Of a DNA stretch of 64,000 nucleotides, positions 1 through 9,714 are shown one piece after another; the stretch's first letter is position 1; the number at the start of each line of letters is the position of its first letter. The notes under the pieces were generated by a model that saw only the letters and a list, made by a program, of their open reading frames with translations, was not told the DNA's origin and did no database searches. The stretch spans positions 1 through 64,000 of the forward strand of contig JAVEDP010000017.1 of assembly GCA_030841085.1 (NCBI GenBank), written 5' to 3'. Source of the stretch: Pyrinomonadaceae bacterium (GTDB lineage Bacteria; Acidobacteriota; Blastocatellia; Pyrinomonadales; Pyrinomonadaceae). Both the position numbers and the translations under genes were made by a program.

Positions 1-176
1 GTCTGCCCATCGTAAATGGTAAACAATCCCGTCGGACCACCTTCCGGACCACCCGTCCCTACTGCCGGTGATTGGTTCTTCGGATCCTCCGGATCCCTTA
101 ATGTCTGCCCCACTACCACGGCACACAAGACCAACGTTGCGAGCGCAGCAATAAGCGCCCTTGTTGCGAGTCTCAT
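1..176 (-). CDS. Partial secreted protein of unknown function (3' end outside window)
   Basis: An open frame starts with ATG at 176-174 and runs off the left edge, giving 58 codons. The first residues, MRLATRALIAALATLVLCAV, form a typical signal peptide (basic start, hydrophobic core). They are followed by a Gly/Pro/Asn-rich segment. A strong AGGAGG ribosome site lies six bases before the start, on the minus strand at about 183-188, which decides this start and strand over the opposite-strand frame. No domain is visible in the available part. The sequence coding for the last visible residues (bases 10-23) contains two heptamers of the TTTACCA/TTTACGA type seen near arginine tRNA genes elsewhere in the window. 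Confidence 0.75.
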   Translation of the reverse strand, partial: MRLATRALIAALATLVLCAVVVGQTLRDPEDPKNQSPAVGTGGPEGGPTGLFTIYDGQ

Positions 177-554
177 CGCAATCCTCCTGCGAAATGAGTA
201 ATTAAAGCTTTCCGTTTATGCCAACATCAAAACAAATGGCCCAGCTTGCTCGACCGTCCTGCGTAGATGTTGGCGTAACCACCAATTGTCAAATAGGACC
301 AGCACCGGCATCACCTATCCGCACATCGCGAAAGGCCCCGGTGCCTTGTATTCCCCTATTCGCCACCAAGAAATCCAGGCACCACATTCGTGAAAAGGGC
401 AGTTTAGGTTGACGATGTAGACCTCAAACCCCTGCTCAAAATTCAGAGAATCACTAGATTAGTGCGAGACAAAACCTGCCAGACCATACTCTACCTTTTG
501 GGGGAAATCAAGACTTTTTGATGACTTATGCCCGATTTCTTTATGTTTTTTCCG
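177..554. other. Intergenic region, no gene recognised
   Basis: About 380 bases between the signal-peptide gene on the left and the end of the dehydrogenase gene on the right. The AGGAGG ribosome site of the left gene lies at its edge. A 64-codon frame at 218-412 has no ribosome site, no family resemblance and an unlikely Cys/Pro/Arg-rich composition. The region presumably holds the promoter of the left gene; no clear -35/-10 pair can be named. Confidence 0.5.
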
Positions 555-1847
555 TCACGCATAGATACCGCGCATCCGAGTGTCATAGGCCACTCTATCA
601 ATGGCCAACATGTAGGCTGCGGTTCTCGTGTCGACCGAATGTGCATCGGCATAACGGCACAGATCGTTGAAACTCGCGACCATGGTTTCCTGCAGTCGCT
701 GGTTCACCACGTCCTCGCGCCAGAAATAACCCATCCTGTCCTGGACCCATTCAAAGTAAGAAACCGTAACTCCGCCGGCGTTTGCCAAAATGTCCGGGAT
801 CACAAAGATTCCCTTTTCATGTAAGACCTGATCAGCGGCCGCGGTTGTCGGTCCATTGGCCCCTTCAGCCAGCACCTTACACTTTATCCGGTCAGCGTTT
901 TGAGAAGTGATCTGGTTCTCAGTCGCGGCCGGAACAAGCACGTCGCATTCCAGTTCAAGCAGTTCGCTATTCGAAACACGCTCAACGCCTGCGTAAGCCT
1001 CAAATGACCGCGTGGCGTAAAGATGTTTCAAGGCAGCAGGAATATCGATGCCCGCCGGGTTATAGATGCCACCGTGTATGTCCGAAATCGCGACGACTTT
1101 ATAACCAGCATCGTGCAGTAAGCGTGCACCGATCCCGCCAACATTTCCTGAGCCCTGGACCACGACGCGTGTTTCTGCTGGTGTCATACCAAATTTCTTC
1201 ACCGCCTCGTTGATGACAAAAAGGATCCCGCGGCCGGTCGCCTCGCGCCGGCCGGACGAGCCTCCCAAATCAATCGGCTTGCCGGTGACAACCGCCGTAA
1301 CAGTGTGCCGGGCGTGCATGGAGTAGGTATCCATAATCCAAGCCATCGTCTGTTCGTTCGTATTCATATCCGGCGCCGGCACATCTTTTTCCGGACCAAT
1401 AAAGTCCAGGAGTTCCGACGCGTACCGACGCGTCATACGTTCTAACTCGCCAATTGACATCTGTTGCGGATCGCAAATGATGCCGCCTTTCGCTCCGCCG
1501 AAGGGGACATTCACCACAGCGCACTTCCATGTCATCCAGGCAGCAAGTGCTCTTACCTCATCGAGATTGACGTCCGGCGAGTATCGAATGCCGCCCTTCG
1601 CTGGGCCTCGTGCAAAGTTATGCTGCACTCGATACCCCTCGAACACCTGAATCCGGCCCGAGTCCATTCTGGTAGGTATGTAAACTTTGAGCTCGCGATT
1701 CGGCACGCGCATAACGGCGTACAAGTCCGGATCCAGGTTGAGCAACTGCGCGGCCCGATCGAATCGTGACATCATCGACTCAAAGGGATTCTCTTCCTTA
1801 ATCTCGCGGATGTCGTCGACGTATACTGTGTTTTGCATACTCACCAT
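555..1847 (-). CDS. gdhA: Glutamate dehydrogenase (Glu/Leu/Phe/Val dehydrogenase family)
   Basis: Catalyses reversible oxidative deamination of glutamate to 2-oxoglutarate and ammonia in the cytoplasm, linking nitrogen assimilation to the citric acid cycle. The 430 residues match the full family length. The substrate domain shows K84 in GPAKGG, K108 in MTWKCAVV and the catalytic K120 in PFGGAKGGI, followed by PAPDMNT. The dinucleotide-binding half has GSGNVGG at 232-238 and ends with the family segment [16 protein letters not shown]. Start ATG at 1847 has GGAG seven bases upstream; an in-frame ATG three codons later is possible. Coenzyme preference cannot be settled by eye. Monocistronic by spacing. 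Confidence 0.95.
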   Translation of the reverse strand: MVSMQNTVYVDDIREIKEENPFESMMSRFDRAAQLLNLDPDLYAVMRVPNRELKVYIPTRMDSGRIQVFEGYRVQHNFARGPAKGGIRYSPDVNLDEVRALAAWMTWKCAVVNVPFGGAKGGIICDPQQMSIGELERMTRRYASELLDFIGPEKDVPAPDMNTNEQTMAWIMDTYSMHARHTVTAVVTGKPIDLGGSSGRREATGRGILFVINEAVKKFGMTPAETRVVVQGSGNVGGIGARLLHDAGYKVVAISDIHGGIYNPAGIDIPAALKHLYATRSFEAYAGVERVSNSELLELECDVLVPAATENQITSQNADRIKCKVLAEGANGPTTAAADQVLHEKGIFVIPDILANAGGVTVSYFEWVQDRMGYFWREDVVNQRLQETMVASFNDLCRYADAHSVDTRTAAYMLAIDRVAYDTRMRGIYA

Positions 1848-1917
1848 GGTCCATCTCCAAAGGTTCTGTAGAATTAACTCCCGCGAACGCGTCTATCCGT
1901 CGGTGCCGAGTCGGCTC

Positions 1918-2847
1918 TCAGGAAAACTTCTCAACGTCCCGGTCCAGAGCTTCATTCATTGCGCCACTGCGGTAGCCGTTAAGATCGAACGTGACATACT
2001 TAAACCCGAGCTCGCGAAAACGCCGCGCCAACTCGTCTATGACGGTTAGGCTTAGGGCCTGTTCCATTTCAGCACGGGCAATCTCAAGACGCACAAGATT
2101 ATCGTGATGTCTTACGCGAAATTCCCTGAAGCCCAGGTCGCGCAGAATTTGTTCACCGCAATCCACTTCCTTCAGGCGGGCGATTGTCACCGGCAGGCCG
2201 TAAGCGATTCTCGACGACAAGCATGGACTGGCCGGTTGATCCCAAGTGGGCAAACCCGCTTTGTTGCTCAACAGTCGCACCTCAGCTTTGCTCATGCCTG
2301 CTTCTATAAGGGGACTGCGTACGCGGTGCTCGGACGCCGCAACTCGGCCCGGGCGATAATCCTCGAGATCGTCACAGGTCGAACCATCCACTATGAATGG
2401 TACTTGTCGCGTGTGGGCCAGTTCTGCCAACTTGGTGTACAACTCGTCCTTGCAAAAGTAACAACGACTGGCGTTGTTGGCAGTGTAATTAGAATCCTCG
2501 AGCTCGTCTGTCTTAATCACTTCGTGATGAAAGCCAAACTGTTTCGCCAGGTCCTGGATCGTTTTACGCTGCAGTGAAGGCAAGCTCGCCGAATCGCCTG
2601 TAATGCACACCGCGTTTTCGCCCAGCTCGCTAGTCGCAACAAGGGCAACGTAACTACTATCGACGCCGCCCGAGAAAGCCACAATCGCTGAACCCATCTC
2701 GCGAAAGATTTCGCGCAACCGGCGCTCCTTGGCCAGACTCAATTCACCGTCATCGATTTGAAGCGCGGCTTCATCTTGGTTTTTGTTCGGCAGGGACGTG
2801 CTCACAATAGTGCGTTCTCCGCGAAGAGACACGTGCACGGGCAGCAT
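1918..2847 (-). CDS. larE: LarE-type ATP-dependent sacrificial sulfurtransferase
   Basis: A PP-loop ATPase (SGGVDSS at 59-65) of the LarE family, which thiolates the nicotinate-derived precursor of the nickel-pincer cofactor of lactate racemase and related enzymes. Family landmarks are RCYFCKDELY, the DDLEDYRPGRVAA block and PCLSSRIAYG. Three cysteines (C129, C132, C209) occupy the places where some LarE proteins bind a [4Fe-4S] cluster, whereas the single-cysteine type sacrifices its own sulfur; this protein looks like the three-cysteine type. No larB, larC or racemase gene is nearby. The listed ATG has a poor ribosome site. A GTG at 2805, with GGAG about 11 bases upstream, gives a protein 14 residues shorter and is a good alternative start. 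Confidence 0.88.
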   Translation of the reverse strand: MLPVHVSLRGERTIVSTSLPNKNQDEAALQIDDGELSLAKERRLREIFREMGSAIVAFSGGVDSSYVALVATSELGENAVCITGDSASLPSLQRKTIQDLAKQFGFHHEVIKTDELEDSNYTANNASRCYFCKDELYTKLAELAHTRQVPFIVDGSTCDDLEDYRPGRVAASEHRVRSPLIEAGMSKAEVRLLSNKAGLPTWDQPASPCLSSRIAYGLPVTIARLKEVDCGEQILRDLGFREFRVRHHDNLVRLEIARAEMEQALSLTVIDELARRFRELGFKYVTFDLNGYRSGAMNEALDRDVEKFS

Positions 2848-3017
2848 GTTCTTCTATTTGGTTGACCAATGGGATTGCGAAAATAATGTTATCGCATGCA
2901 TCAAATCACCGCAACCAGCATCCAAAAGAATGCGCGCACGATTTTGGACGCGGACTATTTTGAAATGATAAGATGTGGCCCTCCTCAGTTTGTTCTTCCC
3001 TTGTGGCGAAGTGTTTC

Positions 3018-4532
3018 ATGATTGTTCGTCCGACTATCTTAAATCCATTACGGGTCCGAACAGTGCCGCTGATGATCGTCGCCCTTTGCCTGGCTTGCGC
3101 GGTGGTCCATCCGCTAGCCGCCCAAAACGCTGACGCTTTTAGTGACTCGGGCGCCGATCCAGTCAAGTTGTTTGAGCAAGGTCAAAACGCCCACGCACGC
3201 GGCGACTCGCTGAAAGACGCGCGCGAAAAAGTACAAAACTACGAACGCGCGCTCGGGTACTATGAAGAGGCAATCAAAGTACGGCCCGAGTTTCCCGAAG
3301 CAGAGTTTCAAAGAGGGAATGTCCTGGCCACGCTGGGACGTTCCGCTGAGGCCGAGTCAAGTTTTCGGCGCGCAATTGAGTTACGGAAGAATTGGTCGCT
3401 TCCTTATTCGGCGCTGGGAGCGCTATTGGTCCGGCTCAATCGCGACAATGAAGCAGAAACTCTTTTGCGCGAGGCAATACGACTCGATTCACACGACCTG
3501 CTCGCGACTCGGGTACTCGCGAATGTTCGGCTCAACGCCAAAGATCCCAAAGAAGCGCTACAACTTGCAACGCGTGTGACCAATGAAAGCGATGCCGGCG
3601 CCGCGATTTGGTTTGTGCGGGCGCTCGCCGAGCGTGGCACAGGCGACAATCGGGCCGCGCTCAATAGCCTGAATCACGTTCTCGAACTCGAGCCGCAAAA
3701 TCTTGACGCACTCATTGCCCGCGCTGCCGTCCGCGTTGCAGAACACGAGTCAGGAGCCTTTGAAGATCTTAAAGCCGCCGAACTTCTCGCGACTGGTGAC
3801 AAGCAGAAGATGTCCCGGCTCGCCGCCGCTTATGAAAGCGCGGGCAGACATGACGACGCGATCCGCGTGGCAAAAGCTGCGGGCTTGGCTGAACCGACAA
3901 GTGCTAATTCCGGAAACGTGATTGGCACGGAAGAAGAAATAAAGCTTGCGAACAGCGACGACCCGGTCCAGGCGCGCGACGCACTGGAAAAACTGCTAAA
4001 GCAAAATCCGGATAACGCCAGGTTGCTGGAGCGTCTGGGCGCCTCCTACCGAACCGTCGATCCGGTCCGGTCGCTTAGTTTTTATCGGCGCGCACTTGAG
4101 CTAGAGCCTGCGAATGCGGATTTCGCGACCGGCTACAGCTCGGCTTTGGTTCGGGCGCGCCGCTTTGCGGATGCAGTTGCGGTGCTTAGAAAAGTCATCC
4201 GGGCTGCTCCCGACAATTACGCAGCGCACGCAAACCTGGCGACGGCGCTCTACGAGCTAAAACAATTTCCCGAGGCGCTGGTCGAGTACGATTGGCTCCT
4301 GCAAAGCAAACCCGATTTGACCGTTGCTTATTATTTCATTGCCACGGCACACGATAATCTTGGAGAATACGAACAAGCATTAGCGGCGTACGACACGTTC
4401 CTTGCTCATGCCGATCAAAAAACGAACCAACTGGAGATCGAGAAAGTAAAACTACGCCTGCCATCTTTGCAGCGCCAGATTAAACTAGGCGAAGGGCCCA
4501 AAAAGAAATCGGGACGAAGCGGCAAGCCCTGA
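3018..4532 (+). CDS. Secreted tetratricopeptide-repeat protein
   Basis: About 504 residues. The ATG at 3018 is preferred over an upstream in-frame ATG at 2973 because it gives a proper signal peptide with a basic start and the core LMIVALCLACAVVHPLAAQ. The mature part is almost entirely TPR repeats, visible as repeated A-x-x-x-Y/F and L-x-P units such as GYYEEAIKVRPEFPEA, YRRALELEPAN and LRKVIRAAPDN. These helical repeats usually bind partner proteins. The C-terminus is lysine-rich (GPKKKSGRSGKP). It is first in a tight same-strand group with the two secreted unknowns downstream (27-base gap, then overlap). The partner is not known. Confidence 0.85.
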   Translation: MIVRPTILNPLRVRTVPLMIVALCLACAVVHPLAAQNADAFSDSGADPVKLFEQGQNAHARGDSLKDAREKVQNYERALGYYEEAIKVRPEFPEAEFQRGNVLATLGRSAEAESSFRRAIELRKNWSLPYSALGALLVRLNRDNEAETLLREAIRLDSHDLLATRVLANVRLNAKDPKEALQLATRVTNESDAGAAIWFVRALAERGTGDNRAALNSLNHVLELEPQNLDALIARAAVRVAEHESGAFEDLKAAELLATGDKQKMSRLAAAYESAGRHDDAIRVAKAAGLAEPTSANSGNVIGTEEEIKLANSDDPVQARDALEKLLKQNPDNARLLERLGASYRTVDPVRSLSFYRRALELEPANADFATGYSSALVRARRFADAVAVLRKVIRAAPDNYAAHANLATALYELKQFPEALVEYDWLLQSKPDLTVAYYFIATAHDNLGEYEQALAAYDTFLAHADQKTNQLEIEKVKLRLPSLQRQIKLGEGPKKKSGRSGKP

Positions 4533-4559
4533 CTCTTTGCGCAGATCGAAACGAGCAAA

Positions 4560-5153
4560 ATGAAACCCACGGGAATTTCGCGGATTGGAATTTCGATCCT
4601 GACGGTTCTTTGTGCAACCGCGACCATAATGCGCGTTCCGGACGTAGGTGCGCAGGACCAACCGCCGCCGTTGAAAATCGTTGCGCGGCAGGATCGCGTT
4701 CAGCTTGAAGAAGAAAAAGATACTAAAGACCGCGTGCGTTTGACCCTTGCCCTCGCGGAAAGTCATCTGGCTAACGCCGAGTTGCAGACTTCACATCTAA
4801 ATTACGACGAGGCCGCAGCCGAAGCCGGAAAGTATTGGGCGCTTATAGAAGACGTCTTCCTTTTTCTGAGTAAGCAAAAGCTGGACAGCAACAAGACTCG
4901 CGATCTTTACAAGCGTGTCGAACTAACCTTACGCGCCCATGGACCACGTCTAAGCATCATGCGCCGCACGACGCCGTCGGCTTATGCGATTTGGATAAAA
5001 GAGACGGAAGACTTCGCGCGCCAGGGCCGGACTGAGGCTTTGAACTCTTTTTACGGCCACACAGTTGTCCGCGAACGTCCTTCATCACCAGAGCAACGGC
5101 CGGACCGCAGCTCAGTTCAAAACAACGCCGTCCCGCCGGAAAAAAAACCATGA
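4560..5153 (+). CDS. Secreted protein of unknown function
   Basis: 197 residues with a signal peptide (MKPTGISRIGISILTVLCAT) probably cut after VGAQ. The mature part is helical and charged (a Glu/Lys/Arg-rich run at about 45-60, then LALAESHLANAELQ) and ends in a Pro-rich tail. I do not recognise a domain. It follows the TPR gene by 27 bases and overlaps the next gene by four bases (ATGA), so the three are almost certainly one transcript. Together they probably form a small periplasmic or outer-membrane-associated module, but no function can be given. Confidence 0.75.
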   Translation: MKPTGISRIGISILTVLCATATIMRVPDVGAQDQPPPLKIVARQDRVQLEEEKDTKDRVRLTLALAESHLANAELQTSHLNYDEAAAEAGKYWALIEDVFLFLSKQKLDSNKTRDLYKRVELTLRAHGPRLSIMRRTTPSAYAIWIKETEDFARQGRTEALNSFYGHTVVRERPSSPEQRPDRSSVQNNAVPPEKKP

Positions 5154-5719
5154 CGCGACGAACTCTTCTTAGCCTGGCGCAGCTCGGTTTGTTTTTGTCG
5201 TGTTGCTTGACCGCCGCGGCCCATCCTCAGGCGCGCGACTATCTCACGCCAAAAGAAATTGACCTGGTCAAGGACGCCCAGGAGCTTGATAAGCGCGTCG
5301 ACGTATTCATCAAAGCGGCCAACCGCCGGCTGGTGGTGATAAAAGGGTTGGACACCAACACGAAGGAACTAAAGAAGGATGCTGAGTTCTGGGGTGACCT
5401 GCCCGCGGGCACTCGCAGCGAACTAGTGGGCGACATTGCGAGGATCCTCGATGCGGCGATAGACAACATCGACGATGTAAGCTATCGCGATGAAAAAAAC
5501 CCGGCGCTGCCGAGGGCATTGCGCAAACTCGCCGGCGCCGCTTCGCACATCGTCGATCAACTCAAGCCGCTTCAAAGCAGCGCAGCAGATGAGGCAGAAG
5601 TGCGCAACTTCGACGAATTGATGGACAACGCTGAAACAATTGTCCAGGCCGCCGGCAAGCTTGGTCCGGAAATCATTCCACCGCGCAAAGGCAAAGGCGC
5701 CAAAGCAAAAACGAATTGA
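5150..5719 (+). CDS. Secreted protein of unknown function
   Basis: 189 residues starting at the ATG inside the ATGA overlap with the previous gene, a sign of translational coupling. The signal peptide MTRRTLLSLAQLGLFLSCCL ends near AAAHPQA. The mature domain is predicted to be mostly alpha-helical (KEIDLVKDAQELDKRVDVF, then LRKLAGAASHIVDQLKPLQ) with a basic tail KGKGAKAKTN. No family recognised. Last gene of the TPR operon; a dispersed palindrome follows 13 bases after the stop. Confidence 0.75.
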   Translation: MTRRTLLSLAQLGLFLSCCLTAAAHPQARDYLTPKEIDLVKDAQELDKRVDVFIKAANRRLVVIKGLDTNTKELKKDAEFWGDLPAGTRSELVGDIARILDAAIDNIDDVSYRDEKNPALPRALRKLAGAASHIVDQLKPLQSSAADEAEVRNFDELMDNAETIVQAAGKLGPEIIPPRKGKGAKAKTN

Positions 5720-5732
5720 GTGTTGGAGCTAA

Positions 5733-5790
5733 GTGGCACAGACTTTAGTCTGTGGGTTCCAGGCGGCACAGACTGATGTCTATGCCACGG
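5733..5790. repeat. Dispersed inverted repeat, family A (CAGACTTTAGTCTG type)
   Basis: An arm reading GTGGCACAGACTTTAGTCTG faces a degenerate reverse copy ending in TCTATGCCAC. It lies between convergent genes, so a transcript could fold here. It is one of nine loci of this family in the window. Confidence 0.85.
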
Positions 5791-5830
5791 TTTCGCCTGC
5801 TCGCCTTTTAATGTACTGCTTCTTCCTTCG

Positions 5831-7228
5831 TTAACTGCGTCCTTTTCGTCGCACTTCCGCTGTCACTGCTCGGGCTTCTTGAGACACTGCTGTTCCGGCA
5901 CTCGCATCGTCGCCTTCTTCTTTAGCCGTCACCGTGGATTGCAAGCGCGGCGCACCATCGCCAACAGCAAAAAGTTTGTATTCAATCTTTACTTCAGTCT
6001 TATCGACGCCGCCGACGCCGGCAACCCTGCCAAACAACTTCTTGGCGGCAGAACTCTTCATCGAGGCGACATCAGTATAAAGAATGAAGTCACACTGCTT
6101 TGCCTTCGCTTCCGCCTCGGCCTCAGCGGCACTGGAAGCGTTCAAAGCGATCGCATCAACGTCCGCGCCGTCAATTTCGCCGATCAATCGCTGGCGCAAA
6201 GAATCATTCGATATCTGGTGATCGGTGCGGTTGTTAATTTGAACTACGCCAACGCGAATGGAACCCGGCGCCTTTCTATTGCTGCTTAGCGACGCTACGT
6301 TGTCCGTCCTTTCTCGCGCCGGGAAAAAGCCTTTGTCTCCATCATCGTTGCGGCCCTGGGACGCTTGCGACATGGCGTCCATTGACGGCATGCCATACAG
6401 CTCCTGCGCATTCGCAGTTTCCACATAACCCGCGGGCACATCGAACAGCGCCGCATCGAGTGGCTCGCGAGACAGTTCGACAACTTCTTTCGTCGAAGTG
6501 AACGCGACACGTCCGTCTGGGCCATAAACTGTTGTAGTTTCCTGAAGCGGGTAACCGGTTCGAGCAGCGCCCTGCCGGTTGAAACGAATGCGATCGCGAC
6601 AACCGCCCCGGGACGGCATGCCACCCATTTGCGGTGGACGCGCCTGGTCACAATTAAGACCAAAAGAAAAATCGATGTACCAACCGTCAGTCTCCATGCG
6701 CTGATTGATTGGGCTGCAAGCATCCGGCGAAGACTCAATGGCCATACTTGTCTTCACGTGTCGAGCCTGGAACCCAAACATCTCTTTGCGCTCACCAGTA
6801 TCGACAGCCGAAGTTGTGTACGTGATAACTCCGCCACGTGTGGATGGCTCACGCGCTCCGCCCGCTGTAACGCCGCCGGTCACTGGCGTCGAGTCTTCTG
6901 TGTCCATCGGCGTGACTACATACTTCTTTGCGCTGTCGCTGATCTGAATCGTTCGTCTTAAATCACATTGGGTGATGTTAATGATGTCGCGGCCATAGCC
7001 CAGCTTCATTTCCGAGCGCTCGCGCGGCCCTTTCAGCATCATGGTCGTTTCCATCGATTGGCCGGAAGTGCTCGTCCTGTAAGTGATTTTCAAATCGTTA
7101 CGCGCGGGGGTCGCCACCGGTTGCGCCGCCGGCCGATTGGGTCGGCGCTGGGCGACGAAAACCGCCGGCAAAATCACCAACAAGACAAAAGCTCCTAGTA
7201 AACTAATTCCCGCAAACCTTTTTCTCAT
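5831..7228 (-). CDS. Secreted protein of unknown function
   Basis: 465 residues from ATG 7228, chosen over the ATG at 7264 because AGGAAG lies just upstream and a clean signal peptide follows (MRKRFAGISLLGAFVLLVIL). The first half resembles periplasmic proteins that read out extractable-lipoprotein-like folds: a repeated beta pattern from LKITYRTSTSGQSMETTMML to TTVYGPDGRVAFTSTKEVVE. A second part from about 330 onward (GSIRVGVVQINNRTDHQI) looks like a separate alpha/beta domain that may bind peptidoglycan or protein. These are impressions, not matches. Four cysteines lie in the middle region. It stands alone between two family-A repeats. Confidence 0.7.
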   Translation of the reverse strand: MRKRFAGISLLGAFVLLVILPAVFVAQRRPNRPAAQPVATPARNDLKITYRTSTSGQSMETTMMLKGPRERSEMKLGYGRDIINITQCDLRRTIQISDSAKKYVVTPMDTEDSTPVTGGVTAGGAREPSTRGGVITYTTSAVDTGERKEMFGFQARHVKTSMAIESSPDACSPINQRMETDGWYIDFSFGLNCDQARPPQMGGMPSRGGCRDRIRFNRQGAARTGYPLQETTTVYGPDGRVAFTSTKEVVELSREPLDAALFDVPAGYVETANAQELYGMPSMDAMSQASQGRNDDGDKGFFPARERTDNVASLSSNRKAPGSIRVGVVQINNRTDHQISNDSLRQRLIGEIDGADVDAIALNASSAAEAEAEAKAKQCDFILYTDVASMKSSAAKKLFGRVAGVGGVDKTEVKIEYKLFAVGDGAPRLQSTVTAKEEGDDASAGTAVSQEARAVTAEVRRKGRS

Positions 7229-7278
7229 AATGCTTCCTCGTCTCTGGTTAGTTTGTTCGAGCAAATCAAGTCAATTGT

Positions 7279-7336
7279 TGTGGAACAGACTTAAGTCTGT
7301 GGTTTCGTCGCAGCCACAGACTAAAGTCCATGCCAC
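7279..7336. repeat. Dispersed inverted repeat, family A
   Basis: Two facing arms (GGAACAGACTTAAGTCTGTG and CACAGACTAAAGTCCATGCC) around GGTTTCGTCGCAGC. The right arm ends directly at the stop codon of the M28 peptidase gene, so it could act as that transcript's 3' hairpin. Confidence 0.85.
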
Positions 7337-9517
7337 TTAATCGCGCGCCTTGCGTAACGTCTCAGTCGCACGCCTCAGGGCCTCAACAATCCGGTTGAGT
7401 GCTTCGCCGGCATTTACCGTGTTGCGATCCTCAAGTGCCTGGCGAAAATCAGGCAACGGCTGTGCAGCGTACCCGGTGTAAGTTCCCGGCGCATAAATCT
7501 GATGCGTGTACCAGTTGCGATCACGCAACCCACGCGCGTCCGTCAAGTCGCGTTCGACGGCGATCAACGCGTCATTGATGCGCTGCAGTCGTGCACCCGC
7601 ACGTGGCTGAGCAATCGCGTCTTGCCTGGCGCGTTCCGTTTTTTCAGCCTCGCTTGAAAAAGCATCAATCGCGTCATTCATTTGCTTTTCGTCCAGGCCG
7701 CTCGTCAACTTTCGTTGTCGCGCGGTCTTCATGCTTTCTGTAAAGAAGTCGCGCACCTGCGCTGCGTAATCGCGATAGTCCAGTGGCAATCCGGCGGAAT
7801 CCGCAAGTCGCATTGCTATCGTCCCCCATAAGCGGGCCGCGGTCACATGGTACATGAAAGTTGGATCGCCAAAGTGCGACATCCAATAAAAATCGTCGTA
7901 CGCCGAATGGTAAACGCCATAGTCACCACCAAAGCCCATGTCGCTTGAAGGAATTCCGATGTGCTGCAAAAACGGCGTGAAGTCTGAACCGGAACCCAGC
8001 GCGCCGATTCGCGCTTCCGCGATTTTCGTATCGGAACCCGTTTCAGCATTAGCAAGTTCAGCATCGGGAGTGTTGTCTCGCGTTCGATCCTGCCACTGTT
8101 GATACACCGTCTTGCCCGTCTTTGGATCGGGAACGTCGCGCGTCGCCGCCCGGATCAATTTCCACATCGAGGGTACCGAAGACGCGCCAAAATTTGCACC
8201 GGAAACCGCGACGTCTACGTTGAGATAGACCACCGCTTTCTGTTTCAACTCGGCCGCGTTTTCCTCGACCCATTCAGTCGAGCCTAACAGTCCATACTCC
8301 TCGCCGTCCCAACTACAAAGCACGATGGTCCGCCGCGGCTTCCAACCTTTGTTCAACAAGCCACCAAAAGCGCGTGCCGCTTCCAGCATTGCCGTGGTGC
8401 CGCTGTTTGGATCCACCGCGCCAAACGTCCAGGCGTCGCGATGGTTGCCCATCACCACCCAACGATCTTTTTCCTCGGCGCCCTCGATGCGCGAAATGAC
8501 ATCCCAAATCTTGCGCACCTGATAATCCATGTCGGTTTTTAAATGCACGCGAACGCCGGCCGTTCCGCCGACGTGATAAGCGAACGGCAACCCGCCCTGA
8601 AAACCCATGGGCCGGAGCGGACCTTGAAGCGGTTCCAACAAACGGTGCGCATCGCCATATGAAATTGGCTGAACTGGAATGCGCGTTAGGGTAGTTGCCT
8701 CTTCCATTTTTAATCTTGGTGTTCCGGGAATGGCCGGCGTGCCGGGAGTCAATGGATCGCCGGGCGACGTCGAAAGAAACTGAACCGAACCGCGTTGCGC
8801 CGAACTCGCCGGCCGCCATGGTCCTTTCGGAAAAACGTCACCCTGCATGTAACCGTCGTCGGCCGGATCGGAATAAATGATCAAGCCCACCGCGCCATTG
8901 TCTTGCGCAACCTTGGCCTTCACGCCCCTGAACGAATTGCCGTAACGCGCCAGCACGATCTTGCCCTTTACATCCACGCCAACTTTTTTCAGCGCGTCAT
9001 AGTCAGGCGGCAAGCCGTAGTTAACATAGACCAGCGGCGCAGTAACATCGCCAGTGGCGCTGTAACCATTAAAGAGCGGAATGATTTTTGGATTCGAACT
9101 GAAGGGATCTTCCGGAACAACCGCCTCTTTAACGGCCAATCGTTCGTGGCGCGGTGCTACGAGTTCAACAATGGTCGGTTGCTTCGGATACGGCAGCAGC
9201 ACCTCATATTCTTTAAGCTCGGAAGAAATTCCATAACTACGCATCCGATCGCGCACGTAAATCGCGGTGTCATAGTCTTCCTTCGTTCCCGCCACATGCG
9301 GCTGGGCGGTCAGGCGGCGTAGATGTTCGCGGGCCGAAGTGGCTTCCGGAATCGCCCGAAACTCAGCCTCCCAATTGCGTTCCGTTGCCGAGCCTTCGGC
9401 GGTGAACCCATCGAGTTGTGTTGAGTTGTTCTGCGACCAGGCCGAGCGAAGATTGGCATTGAAAGCGAGAAGGGCAAGCGTTAGTACGAGTATGATCGGA
9501 CGGCGAACATTTTTCAC
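7337..9517 (-). CDS. Secreted M28-family metallopeptidase (glutamate carboxypeptidase II-like)
   Basis: An exported zinc peptidase of the transferrin-receptor/PSMA type. The GTG at 9517 is chosen because AGGAG lies about ten bases upstream and the protein then starts with a signal peptide (KNVRRPIILVLTLALLAFNA); the open frame continues 51 codons further upstream without a start signal. Domains in order: N-terminal lid; PA domain (KGKIVLARYGNSFRGVKAK); M28 catalytic core with the zinc-site motifs NHRDAWTFGAVDPNSGT, SWDGEEYGLLGS and VYHSAYDDFYW; C-terminal dimerisation helix region. About 726 residues, normal for the family. Such enzymes release glutamate or trim peptides in the periplasm. Confidence 0.92.
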   Translation of the reverse strand: MKNVRRPIILVLTLALLAFNANLRSAWSQNNSTQLDGFTAEGSATERNWEAEFRAIPEATSAREHLRRLTAQPHVAGTKEDYDTAIYVRDRMRSYGISSELKEYEVLLPYPKQPTIVELVAPRHERLAVKEAVVPEDPFSSNPKIIPLFNGYSATGDVTAPLVYVNYGLPPDYDALKKVGVDVKGKIVLARYGNSFRGVKAKVAQDNGAVGLIIYSDPADDGYMQGDVFPKGPWRPASSAQRGSVQFLSTSPGDPLTPGTPAIPGTPRLKMEEATTLTRIPVQPISYGDAHRLLEPLQGPLRPMGFQGGLPFAYHVGGTAGVRVHLKTDMDYQVRKIWDVISRIEGAEEKDRWVVMGNHRDAWTFGAVDPNSGTTAMLEAARAFGGLLNKGWKPRRTIVLCSWDGEEYGLLGSTEWVEENAAELKQKAVVYLNVDVAVSGANFGASSVPSMWKLIRAATRDVPDPKTGKTVYQQWQDRTRDNTPDAELANAETGSDTKIAEARIGALGSGSDFTPFLQHIGIPSSDMGFGGDYGVYHSAYDDFYWMSHFGDPTFMYHVTAARLWGTIAMRLADSAGLPLDYRDYAAQVRDFFTESMKTARQRKLTSGLDEKQMNDAIDAFSSEAEKTERARQDAIAQPRAGARLQRINDALIAVERDLTDARGLRDRNWYTHQIYAPGTYTGYAAQPLPDFRQALEDRNTVNAGEALNRIVEALRRATETLRKARD

Positions 9518-9714
9518 TTGAATGATTCTCCTTATGACGCATTTTGGTGACGCATTCTTGCGCGAACCACCAACAGCACCGAACAATATTCTGGATGAGC
9601 ACGGAAGTCTAGCACGTTGCGTTAAGCTCTTCGACGCGTAGCGGCGGTAGAATTTAATCCGGCCTTTCAAAGCCGGGAACAGTTGACGAGTTCACGTCGA
9701 GTTATGTGTAGTTG

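Noticed and set aside
218-412. 64-codon frame in the left intergenic region
   Set aside because: No ribosome site, no recognisable family, unlikely composition.
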